A stretch of DNA of 25,635 nt, from contig MGQN01000044.1 in NCBI GenBank assembly GCA_001797845.1, forward strand, positions 43,082 to 68,716. The letters are read 5' to 3'. The notes beneath the pieces were generated by a model. It did no database searches, had not been told where the DNA came from, and saw only the letters and a program-made list of their open reading frames with translations. Origin of the DNA: Deltaproteobacteria bacterium RBG_16_44_11. GTDB lineage: Bacteria; Desulfobacterota; Syntrophia; Syntrophales; Smithellaceae. This document shows positions 6,913 to 14,223 of the stretch, one piece after another; position 1 is the stretch's first letter, and the number at the start of each line of letters is the position of its first letter. Both the position numbers and the translations under genes were made by a program.

Positions 6913-8331
6913 CTATGCAGATTTATTTTTTTCAGTAAGAAATATTTGTTCGATTTTCTGGCGGTCAATTTTACCGGTCGCTGTCATCGTGATATGCGGC
7001 ACAATCTTTATGCGGCGTGGCACGGCGTAAGGCTCCAGCATATCCATCAAAAGCTTTTTCAAGTGGGTTTCGGTAAGATCACAGGCAACCAGAGCACCGA
7101 TCACGCTTTCGCGTCCCTTTTCCATGGGCAAAGAAACAACAACGGCATCTCGCACCGTCGGCAATGTTTTGATTTTGTTTTGTACATCCAGCAGGTCTAC
7201 TCTTTTGCCGGCCACTTTAACAATGCCGTCCGCGCGCCCCAAAAGGACAAAGCGATTATCCTTGTCTGCCCGGGATTCATCACCGGTCAAACAAAAACCA
7301 TCCGCATCCCGTTTCATTTCTGGGGAGACAAAATCGGATTTAATGGATAGTCTTTCCCCGTCAATTTTCCAGGAAACAATATCAAAAGGCTTCCAGCTTT
7401 CGGCATGTTCGCTGATGTTGTGCGAAGCAATGCCCCCGGTTTCCGTCGAGCCGTAAATTTCGGTTATGCCCAAGCCGGTTTTTTTCTGAAAATGCAACGC
7501 ATCGGCGCGGTTCAGCACGCCGGAAGAAGAAAAAGCGACTTTCAGGGTAGGAGCGGATAAATTATCGACCTTCAAGGCGCGGTAATGAATTGGCACGCTG
7601 ATCAGGACGGTGGCCTTGTGTTTGTTGATCGTAGAGATGATTTCCTGCGGGAAGGTATAAATGTCCGGCAGAATTTGCGCCCGGGCCGCCAAGGGCGCCA
7701 AAACGGAAAAAAGCAATCCGTAGATATGATACGGCGGTACGGTGGAAACAAACAGGTCTTCCTCCGATAACGCGAATTTTTCTTTTAAGTAAAAAGCCTC
7801 GGCCAGCAAATTACGGGGCGATTTTGACCAAACCTTGGGTTTTCCGGTGGAACCCCCGGTAAAAAGACGGAGAAACGGTTCGTCAGGGTTGCGGATTTCT
7901 TTTGGATTAATATCGGATATTTTTCCAGGAAGAGGAGTGATTACTTCCACTCCCGAAGGCAGTTCCTCGGGATGATCGGCGATAGCGGCGTTAAAACCGA
8001 CGGCCTCATACATTTCCGTTAGGGCGTGCGCGGAAAAAGAATAAGGCAATATCAATTGACAGGCACCGGCAAGCGAAGCCAGAACACAAGCGGCCGTGAC
8101 AGCTTTCTTTTCCGTGCAAAGGCAAAGAGTGTTTTTTCCGCCGCGCCTGGCTAAATTATTCTTTATGCCCGCGGCCAACTCAAAAACCTCGCCGTAGCTG
8201 TATCCGGAAAGCGTAAAATCTTTCTGGCAGAGCTCTTTGGATGGCTCCAGGATTTTTTTATAAAAACTAATAAAATGATCTTTTTTCGTTTCGGCCATAG
8301 TAAAAAATTTAGCTGCGGAATCGATTTCCAA
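6913..8331 (-). CDS. AMP-forming acyl-CoA synthetase-like ligase (ANL superfamily)
   Basis: 472 aa if started at the TTG at 8331; an ATG at 8298 gives 461 aa. Neither has a convincing ribosome site. The P-loop is LFTGGSTGKPKV (about residues 156-167), followed by the STVPPYHIYGL substrate-side motif, the adenylation motif IYGSTETGG (292-300), LTGDES with the ribose-binding Asp, LGRADGIVKVAGKRVDLLDV (hinge and A8), and a C-terminal TATGKIDRQKI with the catalytic Lys. Such enzymes activate a carboxylic acid to acyl-AMP and load it onto CoA or a carrier protein in the cytoplasm. The protein is 50-80 residues shorter than typical acyl-CoA ligases, mostly in the N-terminal domain. It stands alone, convergent with mrfB, so the acid is not indicated. 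Confidence 0.85.
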   Translation of the reverse strand: MEIDSAAKFFTMAETKKDHFISFYKKILEPSKELCQKDFTLSGYSYGEVFELAAGIKNNLARRGGKNTLCLCTEKKAVTAACVLASLAGACQLILPYSFSAHALTEMYEAVGFNAAIADHPEELPSGVEVITPLPGKISDINPKEIRNPDEPFLRLFTGGSTGKPKVWSKSPRNLLAEAFYLKEKFALSEEDLFVSTVPPYHIYGLLFSVLAPLAARAQILPDIYTFPQEIISTINKHKATVLISVPIHYRALKVDNLSAPTLKVAFSSSGVLNRADALHFQKKTGLGITEIYGSTETGGIASHNISEHAESWKPFDIVSWKIDGERLSIKSDFVSPEMKRDADGFCLTGDESRADKDNRFVLLGRADGIVKVAGKRVDLLDVQNKIKTLPTVRDAVVVSLPMEKGRESVIGALVACDLTETHLKKLLMDMLEPYAVPRRIKIVPHITMTATGKIDRQKIEQIFLTEKNKSA

Positions 8332-8505
8332 AGCTTGCTTTGAGTTTCATACCCATGATTTAATCATTTTTTGCTTACTTAGCGGAAAAATTGAAAAAAA
8401 TCAATGCCGCTTTTTGGAAATATTTTAAAATATTGCACGGGCATCATGTTGCGCGCCGAAAAGCAAGAAAGGATTTTTGTGTTATTGCAACGTGAAAATG
8501 TCATC

Positions 8506-8682
8506 TCAGCGCGCCCAATTTTTTAAAGACAATTCGAAAAGTTTACAAGGAACTTCTCCGGCTTCTCGATGATATATATGCCAGGAACCATCAAGCCGGC
8601 GATCAACAATCACCTTGGCCTTGACCAAATGAAAACAACTGGCTGTCGGCATCAACTGGATGATTTGTCCATTTAATTTCAT
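8506..8682 (-). pseudogene. Remnant C-terminus of an IS transposase (ISNCY-like, integrase-core type)
   Basis: 58 codons from the ATG at 8682, or 67 from 8709. The text LNGQIIQLMPTA, then LVKAKVIVDRRLDGSWHIY, matches the pattern at the extreme C-terminus of ISNCY-type transposases: a short beta segment, then KV.V...LDGS..I.Y. No catalytic DDE core lies upstream, so only the tail remains. It has an apparently good ribosome site (AAGAAGGGG) inside the loop of an inverted repeat, so a short peptide could still be made. Alternatively it is an unrelated small protein. The strong promoter of the ADH/AOR operon starts about 90 bp away and reads outward, so an old insertion may mark that operon's left boundary. 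Confidence 0.6.
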
Positions 8683-8709
8683 GAAACACCCCTTCTTGGT
8701 GTGTTTCAT
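8681..8709. repeat. Perfect 9-bp inverted repeat at the remnant's start codon
   Basis: ATGAAACAC (8681-8689) and GTGTTTCAT (8701-8709) pair with an 11-nt loop. Read on the minus strand, the loop carries the purine-rich AAGAAGG ribosome-site core and the second arm contains the ATG at 8682. The hairpin could mask initiation, or it may be the scar of an excised or decayed element. Confidence 0.55.
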
Positions 8710-8794
8710 TCCATATTTATTCCCTAGGAGGTTGACACTTTCACTTTGCAGTTAAGAAGGCGTGGCATAATCATATGCATTAATAAAAACACTA

Positions 8795-8808
8795 AACTGT
8801 TGACAGTT
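8795..8808. promoter_or_regulatory. Candidate operator overlapping the -35 box
   Basis: The perfect palindrome AACTGT-TG-ACAGTT covers the whole -35 hexamer of the promoter that drives the SCP2/ADH/AOR operon. A dimeric regulator bound here would block RNA polymerase. No regulator gene is encoded in the neighbourhood, so the binding protein is unknown and the site is inferred from symmetry and position only. Confidence 0.45.
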
Positions 8809-8828
8809 ATTCGAACCCGGAATATAAA
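8800..8828 (+). promoter_or_regulatory. Strong sigma-70 promoter of the SCP2/Fe-ADH/AOR operon
   Basis: TTGACA (8800-8805, perfect), a 17-bp spacer and TATAAA (8823-8828, five of six). Predicted start near 8835 gives a leader of about 90 nt, ending in AAGGAGG before the ATG at 8924. It is one of the two best promoter matches I found in the window. Confidence 0.7.
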
Positions 8829-8923
8829 TAAGTAGCGTTTCGATATAAAATTTGCAGCCAGAGAAGGTGATTTTACACCCCCAAATTAACTAAAAACCTA
8901 AGAAATAACAAGGAGGTTAAGCT

Positions 8924-9331
8924 ATGGCTAAGTATTTATCTCAGGAATGGTGTGATCTTTACAAGGAAGCAATTAATAACAGTAAGGCTTATGAAGAAGC
9001 TGCTAAAACGTGGGAAGGGGATTTTTATTTTATCACTGAGCCGGGCGGTCCGGTCAAGGAAACAGCTTACATGTATATCGATCTTTATCACGGCAAATGC
9101 CGGGCATGTGAGATTGTAACTGATTCTAACAAATACAAACCGGCCTTTACTATCGTCGCTCCATATAATATCTGGAAGCAAATCGCCACCAAAAAACTTG
9201 ACGCGACAAAAGCGCTGATCACCAAACAGTCAAAATTGACCGGTGATATGGCCAAAGTCATGCGTTACACCAAGGCTGCCAATGAACTAACCAACTGCAC
9301 AATGCTTGTTACAACCGAATGGCTGGATTAA
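8924..9331 (+). CDS. SCP2 sterol-carrier-like domain protein
   Basis: 135 aa, preceded by AAGGAGG. No signal peptide or membrane segment. The SCP2 pattern is seen in the second half: FTIVAPYNIWKQIATKKLDA (about 84-103), ALITKQSKLTGDMAKVMRYT (106-125) and a final amphipathic ELTNCTMLVTTEWLD. This fold forms a hydrophobic tunnel that binds acyl chains, sterols or fatty acyl-CoA. The N-terminal half, WEGDFYFITEPGGPVKET through YMYIDLYHGKCRACEIV, forms the open beta sheet. It is the first gene of the ADH/AOR operon, 35 bp before the ADH gene. In this setting a role in holding or presenting a hydrophobic substrate to the ADH or AOR is plausible but inferred. Confidence 0.75.
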   Translation: MAKYLSQEWCDLYKEAINNSKAYEEAAKTWEGDFYFITEPGGPVKETAYMYIDLYHGKCRACEIVTDSNKYKPAFTIVAPYNIWKQIATKKLDATKALITKQSKLTGDMAKVMRYTKAANELTNCTMLVTTEWLD

Positions 9332-9366
9332 TAATTTAATCATCAGCCGCAAAACTGGAGGTTTAT

Positions 9367-10539
9367 ATGTGGAATTTCGCCTGTCCTTTGATCGTTTACG
9401 GGGATAATTCTCTGGATTATCTTCTGCAAGTGAAGGGTAGCAAGGCTTTTATTGTTACCGATAAAAATATCGTCAAGCTTGGGCTGGTAAAGCTTGTTAC
9501 AAATAAGCTGGATGAAAAGAATATCAAGTGGGAAATATTTGATGAAGTGGAGCCGGAGCCTTCTATGGATACAATCAAAAAAGCCGGCGTGGCCGTGGGT
9601 ATTTACCAGCCTGACTGGGTGATCGGTATCGGCGGCGGCTCCTGTATGGATGCCGCAAAAGCTACTATTCTGCTTTTAGCCCGGCCGGAACTGGAACCGG
9701 AAGCGCTGTCAGTGCTTGAAGATTTTAATTTCAGAGAGAAAGCAAGATTAATGGCAATTCCCACCACCAGCGGGACAGGTTCGGAAGCAACATGGGCTAT
9801 AGTGTTGAGTGACACAAAGGATAACCGTAAACTTGGTTTGGGTACAACCGAAAGCATGCCGGATGTGGCCCTTCTTGATCCGGTGATGGTTATGGGAATG
9901 CCTGCGCAAATCACGGCGGACACCGGAATGGACGTTATCTGCCATGCCATTGAGGGATACACCTCCGCCTGGGGCACAAGTATGACTCTTGGGCCAGGAT
10001 TAATCGCCACCAGATTGACATTGCAGTTTCTGCCCCGCGCTTATAAAGACGGTTCTGATCTGGAAGCCCGCACGGAAATGATGAATGCCGCGGCGCTGGG
10101 CGGTATGTCCTTCGGTAATTCCATGGCCGGCCTCGCGCACAGCACCGGGCATTCACTCGGCGCAATTTTCCATGTTCCCCACGGGCGTGCCGTGGGTCTT
10201 TTCCTGCCTTATACGATGGAATATCTGATTAACGGTGCCGAAGAAACAACTGCCAAATATGCCGAAATGGCGCGCTACTGTTGTGTTGCCAATGGTTCCG
10301 ATAAAGAATGTGCCCAGGCACTGGTTGCAAAAATACGCGCTCTGGCTAAAGAAATCGGCCAGCCGGCGGCCGTTAAAGATTGTGGTATCGAAAAAAGTTC
10401 ATACGAAAAAGCAATACCCGCCCTTGTCGAAAGGGCGCTCAATGAAATCATGACCATGACGGTTACCCGCGTTCCAGGCGAAGAAGATCTCGAAAAGATA
10501 TACAGATACGCTTACGATGGCAAAAGCATAGATTTCTAA
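9367..10539 (+). CDS. Iron-containing alcohol dehydrogenase (group III ADH)
   Basis: 390 aa, with GGAGG just before the ATG. The dinucleotide-binding GIGGGSCMDAAKA (about residues 88-100), the AIPTTSGTGSEAT loop, and metal ligands in ITADTGMDVICHAIEGY, GLAHSTGHSLGA and HVPHGRAVGL are all present (one Asp plus three His, as in the family). It should interconvert an alcohol and an aldehyde with NAD(P)H using Fe2+ in the cytoplasm. The next gene, 24 bp downstream, is an aldehyde oxidoreductase, so the aldehyde is the likely shared intermediate. Length is normal. The natural alcohol is not known; an acyl-chain or aromatic aldehyde would fit the SCP2-like neighbours. Confidence 0.92.
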   Translation: MWNFACPLIVYGDNSLDYLLQVKGSKAFIVTDKNIVKLGLVKLVTNKLDEKNIKWEIFDEVEPEPSMDTIKKAGVAVGIYQPDWVIGIGGGSCMDAAKATILLLARPELEPEALSVLEDFNFREKARLMAIPTTSGTGSEATWAIVLSDTKDNRKLGLGTTESMPDVALLDPVMVMGMPAQITADTGMDVICHAIEGYTSAWGTSMTLGPGLIATRLTLQFLPRAYKDGSDLEARTEMMNAAALGGMSFGNSMAGLAHSTGHSLGAIFHVPHGRAVGLFLPYTMEYLINGAEETTAKYAEMARYCCVANGSDKECAQALVAKIRALAKEIGQPAAVKDCGIEKSSYEKAIPALVERALNEIMTMTVTRVPGEEDLEKIYRYAYDGKSIDF

Positions 10540-10563
10540 GAAAATGCAATCAAGGAGGAAATA

Positions 10564-12411
10564 ATGAACGGTTATCACGGCAAAATTCTGATTGCCGATC
10601 TTACAAATGGTAAACTTACGGATGAGCCCCTCAATGAGAAATACGCACGCGATTTTATCGGCAGCACCGGTTTGGCCGCACGCTATCTTTACGATATGGT
10701 CGATGAAAAAACCGATCCTCTGGGCCCGGATAATCCTCTTATTCTTATGCCCGGTCTCCTTAATGGAACGAGCGGACCCAGCGTCAGCCGCTGGGGCGGC
10801 GCGACAAAATCTCCTTACACCGGACATTACGGCGATGCCAATGCCGGCGCCTGGTTCGGCGCGGAACTCAAAAATGCCGGTTATGACGGTATAATTTTAA
10901 AAGGTAAATCAAGCAAGCCGGTTTACATTTACATTAAGGATGGCAAAGCTGAAATTAAAGATGCCGGCCATCTGTGGGGAAAAGATACTTACAAAACTCA
11001 GGAAGAAATCAAAAAAGAATATAGCGATAATCGCGTGCAGGTTGCCTGTATCGGGCCGGCATCGGAGAATCTTGTTCCCTACGGCAATATTATGTCCGAG
11101 TACGGACACTGCCTGGGACGGGCGGGATTGGGCTGCGTTATGGGCTCCAAGAAGGTTAAGGCGATCGCGGTGCGCGGCAAAACGAAACTTCCCATGGCGG
11201 ATCCGGAAAAATTCCGCGAAGCTTCGCGTAAAGCTATGACCGAGGTCAAAGAAGGTTTCCTGTCCATGATTATGCACCAAACCGGCACGGCCGGGTGGAT
11301 TGATTCGGCTATTTCCTATGGCGATGGCCCCACAAATTATTACACCGCTCCCACTTTGCCGGAATCGTCCAAAATAAGCGGCGCCGAGCAGTTAGAAAAA
11401 TATCAGACGGACAGCACCGCCTGTTATGGCTGCCCGATACGCTGCCGCAAAATTCTCCAGATCAAAGAAGGGAAGCATTTATATGATCGGGTGGAGGGGC
11501 CGGAATATGAAACCCTTATGGCCTGGGGTGCATTGATGGGTTTGGATATTGATATGTCCACTGCCGTATATTTGAATGAATTATGCAACGCATATGGATT
11601 CGACACGATCAGCAGTGGTGCCAGCGCCGCCTACGCATTCTATTTATATAATCTCGGAGTAATTTCAGAGAAAGATACAGGTGGATTAAAGCTGACCTGG
11701 GGCAATATCGACGCGGCAATTGAGTTGGCGCATCAAATCGGCCAAAACAAGGGCTTCGGTGCTGTGTTGGCGGGCGGAACAAAGAAGATGGCGCAAAAAT
11801 ACGGCCGACCTTCTGGAGAGGCGGTGCAAACCAAGGGGCTGGAATTTCCGATGCACGATCCGAGAGCCTACCATTCCATGGGCATTGTTTACGCGACCGC
11901 ACCGCGCGGCGCGGATCATAATAAAAATGATGCCTATCAGGTGGACAGCGGAGTAGTTCATCCTGACCTTGATGTGGAGGTAACTGACCGCTGGGCTGAT
12001 GATAAAGCTATCGGTGTTGTAAAAGGGCAGAATTTCAGAAATCTGACTGATTCACTGGGGATTTGTCATTTTGCCATCATACCCTTCAACATGCTTATCG
12101 ATATGATTAACGCATCCACAGGCTGGAATACGACCATGGATGAATTACTGAAGGCCGGGGAACGCACCTTCCAGATGCAGCGCGCCCTTTCCTGCAAGCT
12201 GGGCATTACCGCCAAAGATGACGAATTACCCGAGCTGGCCGTGAGGCCGATTCCCAATAGTGGGCAGGAAGGTCATGTGCCTAACATGGGAAAGATGCTG
12301 CCGGAGTACTATGCCATTCGAGATTGGGATAAATTAAGCGGTAAGCCATCGAAAAAATGTTTGGAAAGCCTGGACATGCCGGAAATCGCCGTAGATCTTG
12401 GGGCAAAATAA
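10564..12411 (+). CDS. Aldehyde:ferredoxin oxidoreductase (tungsten AOR family)
   Basis: 615 aa, with AAGGAGG before the ATG. N-terminal MNGYHGKILIADLTNGKL and the GPSVSRWGGATKSPYTGHYG block (71-90) bind the bis-pterin cofactor. The [4Fe-4S] ligands are CYGCPIRC (C287, C290, C294) and C501 in DSLGICHF, nearly the same numbering as Pyrococcus furiosus AOR. GPEYETLMAWG (E312, E315) and ADHNKND (H452) match its active-site Glu and His. It oxidises aldehydes to acids with ferredoxin, or runs in reverse to reduce acids. Metal (W rather than Mo) is inferred from family. The adjacent MoaD-like gene and the E1-like gene downstream fit supply of the pterin dithiolene sulfur. Intact, of usual length. 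Confidence 0.93.
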   Translation: MNGYHGKILIADLTNGKLTDEPLNEKYARDFIGSTGLAARYLYDMVDEKTDPLGPDNPLILMPGLLNGTSGPSVSRWGGATKSPYTGHYGDANAGAWFGAELKNAGYDGIILKGKSSKPVYIYIKDGKAEIKDAGHLWGKDTYKTQEEIKKEYSDNRVQVACIGPASENLVPYGNIMSEYGHCLGRAGLGCVMGSKKVKAIAVRGKTKLPMADPEKFREASRKAMTEVKEGFLSMIMHQTGTAGWIDSAISYGDGPTNYYTAPTLPESSKISGAEQLEKYQTDSTACYGCPIRCRKILQIKEGKHLYDRVEGPEYETLMAWGALMGLDIDMSTAVYLNELCNAYGFDTISSGASAAYAFYLYNLGVISEKDTGGLKLTWGNIDAAIELAHQIGQNKGFGAVLAGGTKKMAQKYGRPSGEAVQTKGLEFPMHDPRAYHSMGIVYATAPRGADHNKNDAYQVDSGVVHPDLDVEVTDRWADDKAIGVVKGQNFRNLTDSLGICHFAIIPFNMLIDMINASTGWNTTMDELLKAGERTFQMQRALSCKLGITAKDDELPELAVRPIPNSGQEGHVPNMGKMLPEYYAIRDWDKLSGKPSKKCLESLDMPEIAVDLGAK

Positions 12412-12448
12412 CAGCATCGTGAAGATGCTATGAACAGAGGGAATATTT

Positions 12449-12733
12449 TTGCCTGCCATTAACATTAATTTTATCGGGCCGTGGAGAGTTTTACTTGGCG
12501 CGCGAACTGTAACTGTCAAGGTGGAAAGTATTGATGAGGCCAGAAATTACGTGGAAACTAATTTCGGTCCTGTATTCGAGAAAAAGATTAAGTCCATGGG
12601 AGTTGGTAAAAAGCAATCCATCTGGGACAACAGCAATATTCTGCTCAACGGTAAAAACATAAAATTGCATGAACAGATAACATTTAAAGACGGCGACAAG
12701 CTTGACCTGTTGCCCAAAGTAGCCGGAGGCTAA
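12449..12733 (+). CDS. MoaD/ThiS-like sulfur carrier protein, TTG start
   Basis: 94 aa. The start is a TTG at 12449 with AGAGGG about 8 nt upstream; no ATG is available before residue 50. It is a beta-grasp protein with ININFIGPWRVLLGARTVTV at the N-terminus, a SIDEARNYVETNFG helix, ILLNGKNIKLHEQITFKDGD and the terminal LDLLPKVAGG. The C-terminal Gly-Gly is where MoaD-type proteins are adenylated by an E1 enzyme and then thiocarboxylated, providing sulfur for the pterin dithiolene. It is somewhat longer than ordinary MoaD (about 80 aa), and its place right after the AOR gene suggests a version reserved for that enzyme's cofactor. The E1-like protein at 13344 is the obvious partner. Confidence 0.85.
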   Translation: MPAININFIGPWRVLLGARTVTVKVESIDEARNYVETNFGPVFEKKIKSMGVGKKQSIWDNSNILLNGKNIKLHEQITFKDGDKLDLLPKVAGG

Positions 12734-12747
12734 ATAAGGAGGATTAT

Positions 12748-13116
12748 ATGAAATTTACATTTTTACTTTTTATTCTCTATCTCAAACTTAAAAAAGCGTC
12801 CAAAAAGAATCCTGAATTTCAGGAATACATAAAGAAAGAAAAAACAAAGGTATTGATTAAAACCGCCGATGGTAAAAGAGGAAGAATGTTTATTTTCGAC
12901 AACGGGAAATTTTCATCAGTTCCCGGCGGTGATCAAAAAGAATTCGACGTTGCTTTGGTCTGGAAAGATGCAGATACCGCCTTTAAGGTTATGGCTTCCG
13001 AGGACCTCAATGAATCCATGGAAGCTTCTTATGATGGCAGGGTTGTTTTTGAAGGCGATACCCTTCAAGCTCTCTGGTTTACAGGAGCAACAACATTTAT
13101 AACGGGGAAAAAGTAA
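12748..13116 (+). CDS. Small SCP2-like protein with hydrophobic N-terminus
   Basis: 122 aa, with AAGGAGG before the ATG, 14 bp after the MoaD-like gene. The N-terminus FTFLLFILYLKLKKASKK is hydrophobic then basic, too short for a clear transmembrane helix but able to lie on a membrane. The rest is SCP2-like: TKVLIKTADGKRGRMFIFDN, a FDVALVWKDADTAFKVMASE segment, NESMEASYDGRVVFEGD and a LQALWFTGATTF end. This parallels the first gene of the operon although the two share little sequence. SCP2-like domains bind lipids or acyl-CoA; the actual ligand and whether it touches the AOR are unknown. Its stop codon lies in the loop of a hairpin that starts the structured element downstream. Confidence 0.65.
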   Translation: MKFTFLLFILYLKLKKASKKNPEFQEYIKKEKTKVLIKTADGKRGRMFIFDNGKFSSVPGGDQKEFDVALVWKDADTAFKVMASEDLNESMEASYDGRVVFEGDTLQALWFTGATTFITGKK

Positions 13117-13228
13117 ACCCCGTTAGAGCAACGGGCGCTTTGCGGTTTCAGAGGGCGGCATTAAACCGCCATCTGTCTTACAGGACTTTAACCCCCCAAC
13201 AGGAGCTGGGGGCTTTCTCTAACGGGGT
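13100..13228 (+). other. Structured intergenic element with competing stems (RNA candidate or insertion)
   Basis: ACCCCGTTAGAG (13117-13128) pairs perfectly with CTCTAACGGGGT (13217-13228). Inside are two hairpins: CAGA-g-GGCGG ... CCGCC-a-TCTG (13149-13175) and CCCCCA ... TGGGGG (13193-13212, loop ACAGGAGC). Together they make a three-way junction. A second TAACGGGG at 13100-13107, at the end of the preceding gene, can pair with the same CCCCGTTA (13118-13125), so two structures compete. The two TAACGGGG copies are also direct repeats bounding 112 bp. No T-run follows, so a simple terminator is unlikely. Could be a cis-regulatory RNA, an RNA processing site or a small non-coding insertion. 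Confidence 0.5.
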
Positions 13229-13343
13229 AAAAAAATGCCTGAAGCGGAATTTTGCAAAGCATATAGTTGTTGAAAAAATATTGCTGTTGTCTTGGCGAAT
13301 CCGCTGCGGCGGATGAAGCAATTCCACATTTAAGTGTATAAGT

Positions 13344-14204
13344 ATGGCCAAAGGTCAACCTGCTCATATATTAATTCATAAGCTTAGCAAGAGTTTAGTG
13401 ACGCCCGACAAGAAAAAAATACGGGTTATAGACTTGAAAAGCGTGCGCCTTATCGCGGCCAAAAAAAGAATCCCCCTGCGGGGGATCGAAATATCCTGCC
13501 TCGAACAGAATGTAGTTCCCATGCGCTATATACGCAGCATCGGTACTGTCGGCATTGAAGGACAATTAAAATTGCTTCGCTCCACTGTAGCCGTCTGCGG
13601 AGCGGGTGGTCTGGGCGGCACGGTTATCGAGTTGCTGGCGCGGGCGGGAGTAGGGCGTTTAATCATTATCGACAATGATAAATTTTCCGAATCTAATTTC
13701 AATCGCCAAATAATGGCTGCGGAAGCGGATTTGGGAAAATCAAAAGTTAAAGTCGCGGCGGCCCGGGTTAAGAAAATCAATTCCGCCGTTGAGGTTTCTG
13801 CCGTTAATAAAACAATTAATTCCGAGAACATTAAAAAGTTAATAATAGATGCAGGCGTGGTGCTTGACGGTTTGGACAATTTGAGAACCCGCCGGGTCGT
13901 AGCCCGTGCCTGCGATGAATTAAAAATTCCCTTTGTTCACGGAGCAATAGCCGGTTGGTGCGGTCAGTTGTTGACCGTTTTTCCCGGAGATAAAGGGCTT
14001 AACGCTATTTGCGGTTTATCTGCCGAGGAAAACGAATACGGGATGGAAACTCACACGGGCAATCCCGCGGCAACTCCCGCGGTAATAGCCGCCTGGGAAG
14101 TACAGGAAGCAATAAAAATAATTACCGGGATCGGAACCCCTATTCGTAACCGTCTTATATTCTTAGATTTTGCCGATGGCAATGTGGATGAAATAGCCTT
14201 ATGA
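13344..14204 (+). CDS. E1-like adenylyltransferase, ThiF/MoeB/HesA family
   Basis: 286 aa. Residues 1-60 are an extra helical domain ending in IPLRGIEISCLEQNVVPMRY. The E1 core follows: RYIRSIGTVGIEGQLKLLRS, the nucleotide loop VAVCGAGGLGGTV (about 83-94), IIIDNDKFSESNFNRQ with the acidic ribose ligand and the Arg finger (R121), and VLDGLDNLRTRR. The C-terminus GNPAATPAVIAAWEVQEAIK is the usual closing helix. No CxxC pair is present, so the structural zinc of E. coli MoeB is missing. The E1 reaction adenylates the C-terminal Gly of a MoaD/ThiS partner; the MoaD-like protein 611 bp upstream is a good candidate. It starts about 115 bp after the structured element and leads straight into the LarA-like gene. 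Confidence 0.85.
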   Translation: MAKGQPAHILIHKLSKSLVTPDKKKIRVIDLKSVRLIAAKKRIPLRGIEISCLEQNVVPMRYIRSIGTVGIEGQLKLLRSTVAVCGAGGLGGTVIELLARAGVGRLIIIDNDKFSESNFNRQIMAAEADLGKSKVKVAAARVKKINSAVEVSAVNKTINSENIKKLIIDAGVVLDGLDNLRTRRVVARACDELKIPFVHGAIAGWCGQLLTVFPGDKGLNAICGLSAEENEYGMETHTGNPAATPAVIAAWEVQEAIKIITGIGTPIRNRLIFLDFADGNVDEIAL

Positions 14205-14223
14205 TAAAAGTTGGAGAAAGCGG

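Noticed and set aside
8332..8505. Possible small RNA or gene in the gap upstream of the acyl-CoA ligase
   Set aside because: AT-rich with short A/T runs; I found no stable stem, no open frame and no clear promoter.
8732..8737. A second TTGACA as a promoter of the SCP2/ADH operon
   Set aside because: No acceptable -10 box follows at 15-19 bp; the TTGACA at 8800 with TATAAA is far better.
13117..13228. Known molybdenum/tungsten cofactor riboswitch (Moco/Tuco RNA)
   Set aside because: The location is suggestive, but I cannot match the conserved Moco RNA core sequence, so only an unassigned structured element is claimed.
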